A stretch of DNA of 64,000 bases from Deltaproteobacteria bacterium (GTDB lineage: Bacteria > Desulfobacterota > Desulfobacteria > Desulfobacterales > Desulfatirhabdiaceae): contig JACRBZ010000097.1 in NCBI GenBank assembly GCA_016219185.1, positions 1 to 64,000 on the forward strand. The letters are read 5' to 3'. Position 1 is the stretch's first letter. Every line of letters begins with the position of its first letter. Both the position numbers and the translations under genes were made by a program. Positions 34,707 to 42,486 of this stretch are shown here, piece by piece. The notes under the pieces were generated by a model, which did no database searches, was not told where the DNA came from, and was given only the letters and a program-made list of their open reading frames with translations.

Positions 34707-35837
34707 ATGATAAAACGAATTGTCCTTGTGATTGTTTTTTTGATCGTGCTGACGGGAATTCTTGCCGGAATTAAATACCTTCAGATCAGCCGAATGATTG
34801 CCAAGGGAGAAAAGGCCGAAATGCCGCCCGAGACCGTGACCTCCGCCGGGGTGCGTTCGGAGTCGTGGGGGGCCAAGCTGACCGCGGTGGGTTCGCTGGC
34901 GGCGGTTCAGGGTGTAACCGTATCCGCCGAAGTGAGCGGGAAGGTCGTTCATTTGGGGTTTGAGTCGGGCGGCATCGTTCAGTCAGGTGCTGTCCTGCTG
35001 AAGCAGGATACGGATTCTGAAGAGGCGCAGCTTCGCGGCGCAGAGGCGAGTTGGGCCCTGGCAAAGCTCAATTTCGAACGCTATGCCAATCTGCTTCGCC
35101 TGAATCTGGTATCACGACTGGATTATGACAATGCAGAAGCGCAGTATAAGCAGACAGTGTCTCAGGGAGATTATCTCCGTTCAATCATCGGGAAAAAAAC
35201 CATTCGCGCGCCGTTTTCCGGCCGTCTCGGGATTCGGCTGGTCAATCTGGGACAGATGCTTCGCGAGGGGGATCAGATCGTTTCGCTGCAATCGCTGGAT
35301 CCGGTTTATGTCAATTTTCTGCTACCGCAGCAGCAGCTTGGGCAGATACGGACGGGACTTGCGATTCGCGTTACCACCGATGCGCTTTCCGGCCAGGTGA
35401 TCGAGGGCAGAATCACCGCAATCAACGCGGAGGTGGACGCGGCAACCCGCAACATACAGGTGCAGGGAACCGTGGCAAATCCGAAAAAATTCCTTTTCCC
35501 CGGCATGTTTGTCAATGTCGAGGTCGTTCTTCCGGCCAGGGAAAATGTACTTGTCATTCCGACCCCGGCCGTGCTTTACGCGGCCTACAGCGATTCGGTG
35601 TTCATCGTTGAGGAGAAAACAAATGAAAAAGATGGCCAGCCCGTCAAAATCGTTCGCCAACAGTTTATCACTCTCGGGGAAAAGCGCGGGGACTTTGTCT
35701 CTGTTGTCTCTGGACTCAAGGAAGGTGATACGGTCGTGAGTACGGGAGTATTTAAGTTGCGAAACGGGCAGACCGTCACCGTGGATAATGCCATCTCCCC
35801 GGATTTCAAGCTTTCGCCAAAGCCTGATAATAATTGA
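34707..35837 (+). CDS. RND efflux periplasmic adaptor (membrane fusion protein)
   Basis: 376 residues of the AcrA/MexH type. An N-terminal membrane anchor with no lipobox, a biotinyl-lipoyl-like half (GVTVSAEVSGKVVHLGFESG), a helical hairpin (about 105-150) and a second lipoyl half (TIRAPFSGRLGIRLVNLGQM), then beta-barrel and membrane-proximal domains. It links the inner-membrane pump encoded next to an outer-membrane channel. No TolC-type gene is in the window. Confidence 0.9.
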   Translation: MIKRIVLVIVFLIVLTGILAGIKYLQISRMIAKGEKAEMPPETVTSAGVRSESWGAKLTAVGSLAAVQGVTVSAEVSGKVVHLGFESGGIVQSGAVLLKQDTDSEEAQLRGAEASWALAKLNFERYANLLRLNLVSRLDYDNAEAQYKQTVSQGDYLRSIIGKKTIRAPFSGRLGIRLVNLGQMLREGDQIVSLQSLDPVYVNFLLPQQQLGQIRTGLAIRVTTDALSGQVIEGRITAINAEVDAATRNIQVQGTVANPKKFLFPGMFVNVEVVLPARENVLVIPTPAVLYAAYSDSVFIVEEKTNEKDGQPVKIVRQQFITLGEKRGDFVSVVSGLKEGDTVVSTGVFKLRNGQTVTVDNAISPDFKLSPKPDNN

Positions 35838-35918
35838 TGCGTTCCTGTAAACAGCTTGGCTTTTACGGTATATCGAAGCATATCCGTGTACTTCTGACTT
35901 TTTGATGATAAAGTCCAC

Positions 35919-38900
35919 ATGAAATTCACCGACCTTTTTATCCGCCGTCCCGTCCTGGCGCTGGTTATCAACCTGCTGGTCATCATTGCCGGACTGCAGG
36001 CCATCCGCTCGGTCAATGTCCGCCAGTATCCCCGAAGCGAAAACTCGGCGGTTACCGTTACCACCATCTATGTCGGCGCCAGTTCGGACTTGGTGCGAGG
36101 ATTCATCACCACTCCGCTGGAGCGCGCCATTGCTGCCGCGGACGGTATCGACTACATTCAGTCCCAGAGCACGCTGGGGGTCTCAACCATCAATGTTCGA
36201 CTGAAACTCAATTATGATCCGATCAAGGCGCTTGCCGAGATCAGTTCCAAGGTCGATCAGGTCCGCAATGATCTGCCGCCCGAGGCCGAGGTTCCGATCC
36301 TCAATCTGGAATCGGCGGACAGCCAGTTTGCATCGGCTTATCTCAGTTTCAGATCGGACATTCTCCAGCAGAATCAGATCACCGACTACCTGGTGCGCAT
36401 CGTGCAGCCGCGCCTTTCCGCCATAGAAGGCGTTCAGCGTGCGGACATTCTTGGCGCCCGGACCTTTGCCATGCGCATCTGGCTGAATCCCGAGCATATG
36501 GCCGCGTTCCACATTACCCCGAACCAGGTCCGAAATGCCCTGGTCGCCAACAACTACCTGGCAGCGCTCGGTCAAAGCAAGGGGGCACTGGTTCAGGTGA
36601 ACCTGACCGCGGACACCAATTTGCAGTCCGTGGCCGAGTTCAAGCGGCTGGTGATACGGGAGCAGGGCGGGGCTACCGTGCGGCTTGAAGACATCGGCGA
36701 GGTGGTGCTGGGGGCCGAGGATTATGATACGGAAGTCCATTTTTCAGGTCAGACCGCGGTCTTTATGGGTATTTTCCCATTGCCGAATGCCAACTCCATC
36801 GATGTGATCAACCGGGTGCGCACGGAAATGGCCGCCATCGAAAAGATCCTGCCCAGCGGCATGGATGGCCGCATTGCATACGATGCCACCGCCTATATCA
36901 ACAATGCCATTCATGAAGTAATGAAAACGCTTGGCGACACCCTGATCATCGTCATGGTCATCATTTTTCTGTTTCTCGGCTCATTCAGATCGGTCCTTAT
37001 ACCCGTAATTGCCATTCCCCTGTCTCTGATCGGCGCGGTGTTTCTGATGCAGGTGTTCGGCTTTACCATCAATCTGCTGACCCTTCTGGCCATTGTGCTT
37101 TCCGTGGGCCTTGTGGTGGACGATGCCATCGTGGTCGTTGAAAATGTCGAGCGTCATTTGAGCGAAGGCAAGTCGCCGCTGGATGCCGCCCTGATGGGGG
37201 CCCGTGAACTGGTGGGACCCATCATTGCCATGACGGTCACGCTGGCTGCTGTTTACGCGCCGATCGGTTTGCAGGGCGGACTCACCGGCACCCTTTTTCG
37301 CGAGTTCGCCTTTACCCTGGCAGGAGCCGTTACGATCTCCGGGGTTGTTGCCCTGACCCTGTCGCCGGTGATGTCAGCGATGCTGCTGAAGCCCGGATTG
37401 ACCGATCGCGGCCTTGCCGGAAAAATAAGCCGTGATTTCAAACGATTCAGGAGATTTTACGGCAGATTGCTTGACATGACCCTCAATTATCGTTCGGGGG
37501 TTTACCTGGTGTGGATCGTTGTGAGTCTGCTGTGCATTCCCATGTTCCGGATGTCCCCGGTGGAACTGGCTCCGCTTGAGGATCAGGGGGTGATTTTCGG
37601 CATTATTGACGGATCTGCCAATTCCACCATCGATCAGAACAGCCTTTATGCGGCTGCGGTAAATAAGGCGTTTCTCAGTGTGAAAGAGACGGACTTCACC
37701 TTTCAGTTGACCCGGCCGACCTCGGGTTTTGGTGGCATGGTCGTTAAACCCTGGGACAAACGGGAGCGAACCATCTTTCAGATCCTGCCCGAAGTTCAGC
37801 AAAAGCTGCAAGCCATTCCGGGTATTCAGGTATTTCCGGTAACCCCCCCGGCGCTTCCGGGCGGAGGCCAGTTTCCGGTGGAATTCATCCTGGCGTCAAC
37901 CGCTGAACCGGATCAGATCCTGCAATTTGCACATCAGATCCGGATAAAGGCCATGCAAAGCGGCATGTTCGCCTTTCCGCCGCTCATCGATGTCAAGATC
38001 GACCAGCCCGAATCCGAACTGATCGTTGACCGCGACAAGGTTGCCAGCCTCGGTATCAATCTGGAACAGGTTGGCGTGGATATGGCGACCATGCTGGGCG
38101 GTAATTTTGTGAACCGATTCAACATCGCGGGCCGCAGTTACAAGGTCATTCCTCAGATTGCCCGCATGGACCGTCTCAATCCGGATCAGCTTAAAAATAT
38201 TTATATCACCGGACCCAAGGGAGAGCTCGTCCCTCTCAGCACGGTTGCAACGATTCGAAATTCCACGGTGCCGCGATCCCTGAACCGGTTTCAGCAGCTC
38301 AATGCCGTCAAAATAAGCTGCGTTGCCGTTCGGCCCCTTGACGAGGCCCTGGGATATCTGGAAGCCGAAGCCGCAAAAATTCTGCCGACAGGGTATGTGC
38401 TCGATTACACCGGAGAGTCACGCCAGCTCCGGAAAGAAGGCAGCAAGTTCATCTTCGCCTTTGCGCTTGCCATGACCCTGATCTTTCTGGTGCTTGCGGC
38501 ACAGTTCAACAGCTTTCGGGATCCTTTTGTCATTCTTGCCGGATCGGTGCCGCTGGCCATGTTCGGTGCGCTCATTTTCACATTCCTGAAAATGCCCGAT
38601 CCGAATGTTCCCTTCTGGACCCATGGCTGGACAACGACCCTTAACATTTACTCTCAGGTGGGTCTGGTGACGCTGGTGGGTCTGGTGTCCAAGAACGGCA
38701 TCCTTGTGGTAGAGTTTGCCAACAAGCTTCAGGAACAGGGGCGAACCAAACGGGAGGCCGTGTACGAGGCGGCCTTGACCCGGCTTCGCCCGATCCTCAT
38801 GACCAGTGGCGCCACCATCGCCGGCCATTTTCCCTTAACGCTGGTGACTGGCGCCGGCGCCGCGGCCCGGAACTCGATCGGTCTGGTGCTGGTCGGCGGC

Positions 38901-39011
38901 ATGACCGTCGGCACGCTTTTCACACTCTTTGTTATTCCGTCGATATATATCCTTGTAGCCCGTGATCATTCCAGGGATCGCGTTCAGGATGTTGGGGAGA
39001 TGTCTCAATGA
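35919..39011 (+). CDS. RND multidrug efflux pump, HAE1 family
   Basis: 1030 residues with the AcrB plan: twelve membrane helices and two large periplasmic loops. The proton-relay aspartates are in LSVGLVVDDAIVVVENVERH (helix 4) and the helix-10 lysine in LVGLVSKNGILVVEFAN. It exports drugs or hydrophobic compounds using the proton gradient together with the adaptor encoded 81 bp upstream. Substrate range cannot be told. It overlaps the next gene by four bases (ATGA). Confidence 0.92.
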   Translation: MKFTDLFIRRPVLALVINLLVIIAGLQAIRSVNVRQYPRSENSAVTVTTIYVGASSDLVRGFITTPLERAIAAADGIDYIQSQSTLGVSTINVRLKLNYDPIKALAEISSKVDQVRNDLPPEAEVPILNLESADSQFASAYLSFRSDILQQNQITDYLVRIVQPRLSAIEGVQRADILGARTFAMRIWLNPEHMAAFHITPNQVRNALVANNYLAALGQSKGALVQVNLTADTNLQSVAEFKRLVIREQGGATVRLEDIGEVVLGAEDYDTEVHFSGQTAVFMGIFPLPNANSIDVINRVRTEMAAIEKILPSGMDGRIAYDATAYINNAIHEVMKTLGDTLIIVMVIIFLFLGSFRSVLIPVIAIPLSLIGAVFLMQVFGFTINLLTLLAIVLSVGLVVDDAIVVVENVERHLSEGKSPLDAALMGARELVGPIIAMTVTLAAVYAPIGLQGGLTGTLFREFAFTLAGAVTISGVVALTLSPVMSAMLLKPGLTDRGLAGKISRDFKRFRRFYGRLLDMTLNYRSGVYLVWIVVSLLCIPMFRMSPVELAPLEDQGVIFGIIDGSANSTIDQNSLYAAAVNKAFLSVKETDFTFQLTRPTSGFGGMVVKPWDKRERTIFQILPEVQQKLQAIPGIQVFPVTPPALPGGGQFPVEFILASTAEPDQILQFAHQIRIKAMQSGMFAFPPLIDVKIDQPESELIVDRDKVASLGINLEQVGVDMATMLGGNFVNRFNIAGRSYKVIPQIARMDRLNPDQLKNIYITGPKGELVPLSTVATIRNSTVPRSLNRFQQLNAVKISCVAVRPLDEALGYLEAEAAKILPTGYVLDYTGESRQLRKEGSKFIFAFALAMTLIFLVLAAQFNSFRDPFVILAGSVPLAMFGALIFTFLKMPDPNVPFWTHGWTTTLNIYSQVGLVTLVGLVSKNGILVVEFANKLQEQGRTKREAVYEAALTRLRPILMTSGATIAGHFPLTLVTGAGAAARNSIGLVLVGGMTVGTLFTLFVIPSIYILVARDHSRDRVQDVGEMSQ

Positions 39012-39763
39012 TTAGAATCTTGCAGATTATCGTGGTAGTAGCGCTGGCCGCACAGTTGATGAGTGTTGCCGCAGTTCCCGCGCAAGAAACGACAGCGATT
39101 CGCGAGGACTTCAACAATCTTGACAACTGGAAACCGCTCAACTTCCCGAAGATCAAACGACATAGTGAATACGAGATAACTCTTGAAGGCACCAAAGGGA
39201 TACTGACCGCCCGCAGCAATGCCTCTGCATCCGGAATCATTTTTAAGGGTTCCTTCAATCCCTTCCATCATCAAATCGTGCGATGGCGATGGAAGGTGGA
39301 TAACGTCTATTCCAAGACGGATCCCCATACCAAACAGGGAGATGACTATCCCCTGCGGGTGTATGTGATTTTTGAATACGATTCTGCAAAAGCAGGGCTG
39401 GCTCAACGTGCCAAGTATGGTCTGGCAAAGAAAATCTACGGTGAGTATCCCCCGCTGGCTAGTTTAAACTATGTCTGGGCCAGCCGGAATATCGCGGAGC
39501 CTTTTTTTGACAACCCCTATACCGATCGGGCCAAGATGATCCCTTTGCGTGCAGGCACCGAACATCTTGGTCAGTGGGTGGACGAAGAGGTCAATGTTCT
39601 GGCCGATTACCGGCGGGTTTTCGGCGAGGACCCGCCCGCAAGCGCATCGCTGGCCATCATGAACGATTCGGACAACACGGGCGAAGCCTCGGTTTCCCAT
39701 ATGGAATTCATTGAGGTGAGAAGCGGCAAGACGCCGGCGGAAACACCCGCACCAAACCCGTAA
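39008..39763 (+). CDS. DUF3047 exported protein
   Basis: 251 residues with a signal peptide ending near VPAQE (residue 27). The mature part shows the DUF3047 pattern: FNNLDNWKPLNFPKI, IVRWRWKVDNVYSKTD, DYPLRVYVIFEYD and a C-terminal SLAIMNDSDNTGEASVSH. A beta-sandwich, possibly carbohydrate-binding, is likely. Its start overlaps the RND pump stop, so it belongs to that operon; how it helps efflux is unknown. Confidence 0.8.
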   Translation: MIRILQIIVVVALAAQLMSVAAVPAQETTAIREDFNNLDNWKPLNFPKIKRHSEYEITLEGTKGILTARSNASASGIIFKGSFNPFHHQIVRWRWKVDNVYSKTDPHTKQGDDYPLRVYVIFEYDSAKAGLAQRAKYGLAKKIYGEYPPLASLNYVWASRNIAEPFFDNPYTDRAKMIPLRAGTEHLGQWVDEEVNVLADYRRVFGEDPPASASLAIMNDSDNTGEASVSHMEFIEVRSGKTPAETPAPNP

Positions 39764-39842
39764 ATCCCTGATACGACTGAATACGCGCTGGTCAAGCAGC
39801 CGGAATATTACAAACATACAACATGAAAATGGAGAAATACCG

Positions 39843-40667
39843 ATGAAATTATTTGAAATTGATGCCGAAAAATGTCAGCGCGACGGGATATGCGTGGCGG
39901 AATGCCCGCTACGCCTGATTGAATTGAAACCGGAGGATACCGTTCCCGCAGCCATTTCCGAAGCCGATGAGCTGTGTATCCGCTGCGGTCATTGTGTGGC
40001 GGTTTGCCCAACCGGAGCCTTATCGCATAAAAACCTTTCTCCGGAGGCCTGTCCCCCTGTCCGCAAGGAACTGGCTCTCGGGCCCGAACAGACTAAACAT
40101 TTCCTGCGGTCCCGCCGCTCGATCCGGACCTATAAAAAAGCGCCGGTTGATATGGAAACGATTAAAAGGGTGATCGATATTGCCCGATTCGCGCCCAGCG
40201 GGCATAACAGCCAGCCGGTTCGATGGCTGGTTGTTCAAGAGAGCAAGGACGTTTTGCAAATGGCCGGCATGGTGATCGACTGGATGCGGTATGTTATAAA
40301 AGCGCATCCGGCCATGGCCCAAACCCTTCGCATGGACCGCGCCATAACGGCCTGGGAAGCGGGAAAGGACCCCATCTGCCGCAGCGCCCCGCACCTTGTT
40401 GTGGCTTACGGTGATAAAGCCAACATGATGGCGCCGACCGCCTGTGTCATTGCCCTGACCTATCTGGAGCTGGCGGCGCAGGCATTTGGGCTTGGAACCT
40501 GCTGGGCCGGATATTTCAATGCCGCGGCCTCATCCTGGCCGCCCTTGCAAAGCACCCTTTCGCTTCCGGAAAACCATGCCGGTTACGGTGCCATGATGAT
40601 GGGATATCCAAAATTTGCTTATCATCGGCTGCCCGAGCGAAAAGAAGTCGATATATCCTGGCGTTAA
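39843..40667 (+). CDS. Ferredoxin-nitroreductase fusion
   Basis: 274 residues. The N-terminal 65 residues hold two iron-sulfur motifs. The second is regular (CIRCGHCVAVCP). The first reads CQRDGICVAECP, with Asp14 in place of the second cysteine, so it would bind a [3Fe-4S] or Asp-ligated cluster. Residues 85-274 are an FMN-binding nitroreductase domain (RRSIRTYKKAPV, APSGHNSQP, GTCWAGYF). It likely passes electrons from ferredoxin-type carriers to a flavin-reduced substrate. The family is common in anaerobes; the substrate is unknown. Confidence 0.85.
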   Translation: MKLFEIDAEKCQRDGICVAECPLRLIELKPEDTVPAAISEADELCIRCGHCVAVCPTGALSHKNLSPEACPPVRKELALGPEQTKHFLRSRRSIRTYKKAPVDMETIKRVIDIARFAPSGHNSQPVRWLVVQESKDVLQMAGMVIDWMRYVIKAHPAMAQTLRMDRAITAWEAGKDPICRSAPHLVVAYGDKANMMAPTACVIALTYLELAAQAFGLGTCWAGYFNAAASSWPPLQSTLSLPENHAGYGAMMMGYPKFAYHRLPERKEVDISWR

Positions 40668-40720
40668 ACAGAGGACTTCAGCATGATATCATGGGCGCTT
40701 AGTTGAAAGGATAAGCCAAA

Positions 40721-41743
40721 ATGTCGATACCGGGAAATCTACTGACAACCGCGATGGCCGTCATGCCGCACAAGGATCCGGAAAGAGCCATTGAAATTGC
40801 ATCAACCCTGGATATACCGTTCTGGCCCCAGCTTCCCAGGCTGAATTATTACGAAGACATGTATGTTCAGGCATCCGAGCACTTTCCGGGGATTGTTCTG
40901 GATATGGCTCAAAAAACGCTTCGGTTTTCCATGGAGAAATTTATCGATGAACTCGAGGAAACCCTGGCGCATTTTGAGGAACCCGCCTATTTTGACATCA
41001 GTCCGGCCTATTCGGTGGTGTACCACCGGTTTCTGGAAATTGACCATTCCAACCGCGTCGCGATTCGAGGGCAGCTTGAAGGGCCGATCAGTTTTGGATT
41101 CAATGTGATCGATCAGGACGAGCGTCCCATCCTGTTCAATGATTCGGTCCGGCCCTTCATGTTTGAATTCATGGCAAGGCGCATCAATGTTCAGTTGAGC
41201 CGCCTGAAAAAGCTCAACCCCAATGCCTTTATGTTTATCGATGAGCCCGGCCTTCAGTTTTTGTTCAGCGCGCTCTCCGGTTACAACGACATGGCAGCCC
41301 GTAAGGATGTGGCCGGTTTTCTGGAGATGATCGAGCGCCCGAAGGGCATTCACCTCTGCGGCAATCCGGACTGGGATTTTCTGCTGAATCAGGACATGGA
41401 TGTGCTTTCCATGGATATCTATACCAATGCAGAGGTGTTCTCTTCTTATGCAACGTCCATCAGCCGATTTCTGAACAGGGGAGGGGTCATTGTCTGGGGA
41501 ATCGTGCCAACCAATTTTGAGCCGTTTGAAAAAGAAAACATCGATTTGCTGCAGCATCGCCTGGAAGCCATCTGGGAAGCTCTTTGGAAGAAAGGCATCG
41601 ACAGGGATTTTCTCCTGTCCCGAAGCCTGCTCTCTCCGGCCACCTGCTGCCTGGTCAACCCGGATGGCGAAAAGACCGTCGAAAAGGCGTTTCGAATGAT
41701 CAATTCCCTTTCAGCCCGAATGCGCGAAAAATATCACCTGTAA
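40721..41743 (+). CDS. MetE/uroporphyrinogen decarboxylase-like barrel protein
   Basis: 340 residues. The segments MFIDEPGLQF, KGIHLCGNPDWDFLL and SLLSPATCCLV match the cobalamin-independent methionine synthase/UROD-like barrel, and the His, Cys and later Cys are placed like its zinc ligands. It is half the length of MetE and lacks the folate-binding N-terminal half. Short forms like this act with corrinoid proteins or as methyltransferases in anaerobes. The exact reaction is not predictable. AAAGGAT precedes the ATG. Confidence 0.72.
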   Translation: MSIPGNLLTTAMAVMPHKDPERAIEIASTLDIPFWPQLPRLNYYEDMYVQASEHFPGIVLDMAQKTLRFSMEKFIDELEETLAHFEEPAYFDISPAYSVVYHRFLEIDHSNRVAIRGQLEGPISFGFNVIDQDERPILFNDSVRPFMFEFMARRINVQLSRLKKLNPNAFMFIDEPGLQFLFSALSGYNDMAARKDVAGFLEMIERPKGIHLCGNPDWDFLLNQDMDVLSMDIYTNAEVFSSYATSISRFLNRGGVIVWGIVPTNFEPFEKENIDLLQHRLEAIWEALWKKGIDRDFLLSRSLLSPATCCLVNPDGEKTVEKAFRMINSLSARMREKYHL

Positions 41744-41812
41744 AATTTTGACAAAAAACCGCATCAATCTATATGAAATATCGTTTTTTTCATTGTGCGG
41801 CATGGAAACCAT

Positions 41813-41841
41813 TTGACAATCGCCATCATTTTTAATAGAAA
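41813..41841 (+). promoter_or_regulatory. Promoter of tRNA-Glu
   Basis: TTGACA at 41813-41818 and TAGAAA at 41836-41841 with a 17-bp spacer. The -10 box ends 15 bp before the mature 5' end of the tRNA. Confidence 0.55.
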
Positions 41842-41856
41842 TAAAAAATTATGACT

Positions 41857-41931
41857 GGTCCTATCGTCTAGCGGTCAGGACGCTGGCCTCTCACGCCGGA
41901 AACACGGGTTCGATTCCCGTTGGGACCACCA
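41857..41931 (+). tRNA. tRNA-Glu (anticodon CTC)
   Basis: Acceptor GGTCCTA/TGGGACC, anticodon stem CTGGC/GCCGG with loop CTCTCAC (anticodon CTC), T-arm ACGGG-TTCGATT-CCCGT, discriminator A and encoded CCA. 75 nt. An integrase remnant follows within 100 bp, so the gene probably served as an attachment site. Confidence 0.95.
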
Positions 41932-41996
41932 TTGATTTCGTTTAGTTACAATTGCATGATGCCTTTTGTAACTCGCGGACATAAAAAGCGGACACA

Positions 41997-42037
41997 AAAC
42001 GGCCTTGGAGGTGCTACTTCAAGGCCGTTTCTTTTTT
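41997..42037 (+). terminator. Intrinsic terminator after tRNA-Glu
   Basis: Perfect 11-bp stem aaacggccttg/caaggccgttt around a 12-base loop, followed by CTTTTTT. The loop contains the stop codon of the opposing integrase remnant, so it may terminate both directions. Confidence 0.8.
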
Positions 42038-42390
42038 GGGAATCTGGATAACCCGGCAGTCTTTTTTGAATCCAATCTCAAGCGCTTCTCTTGCCTTTTC
42101 AACTCCCAGGGCTTTCAAAGACCACCGATTTGTCGTTGACGGGCTCTTATGACGAAATATTTCCGGGATAGCCGCTCAAGATCGACTCCCTTATGAAACA
42201 GAATCTGGCTGTTAGGTGCCTAATCCCGTGGAACCCAAACAGCTTTATCCCTGGAAGGACACAGGTCTTTTTCATGAAGTACTGCTTGCATTTGAAAGTT
42301 TTCTGATATGGCAGACAAAAACATATTCTGTGACCTTAAGCGTTTTGGTCTGCCTTTTTGTATTTGGTTTGAACCAGTCTACTGATGCAG
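42014..42390 (-). pseudogene. Decayed tyrosine recombinase (integrase) C-terminus
   Basis: The three minus-strand frames together give the C-terminal half of a phage-type integrase: WFKPNTKRQTKTLKVTEYVF, then IKLFGFHGIRHLTARF with the box II HxxRH, then LFHKGVDLERLS, then HKSPSTTNRWSLKALGVEKA to a TAG at 42014-42016. At least three frame changes are needed and the catalytic tyrosine end (NRWSL in place of NRYL) has lost its Tyr. It lies just past the tRNA-Glu 3' end, the usual place of a site-specific integrase in an integrated element. Confidence 0.78.
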
Positions 42391-42486
42391 GGATAATGGT
42401 TCAGGCTTTTTGGGGCTGTCTCACATCAAGCAGTTGGATAAAATTTTCCAATTTTCAATACGCTGAACATGATGTGATTGATTACC

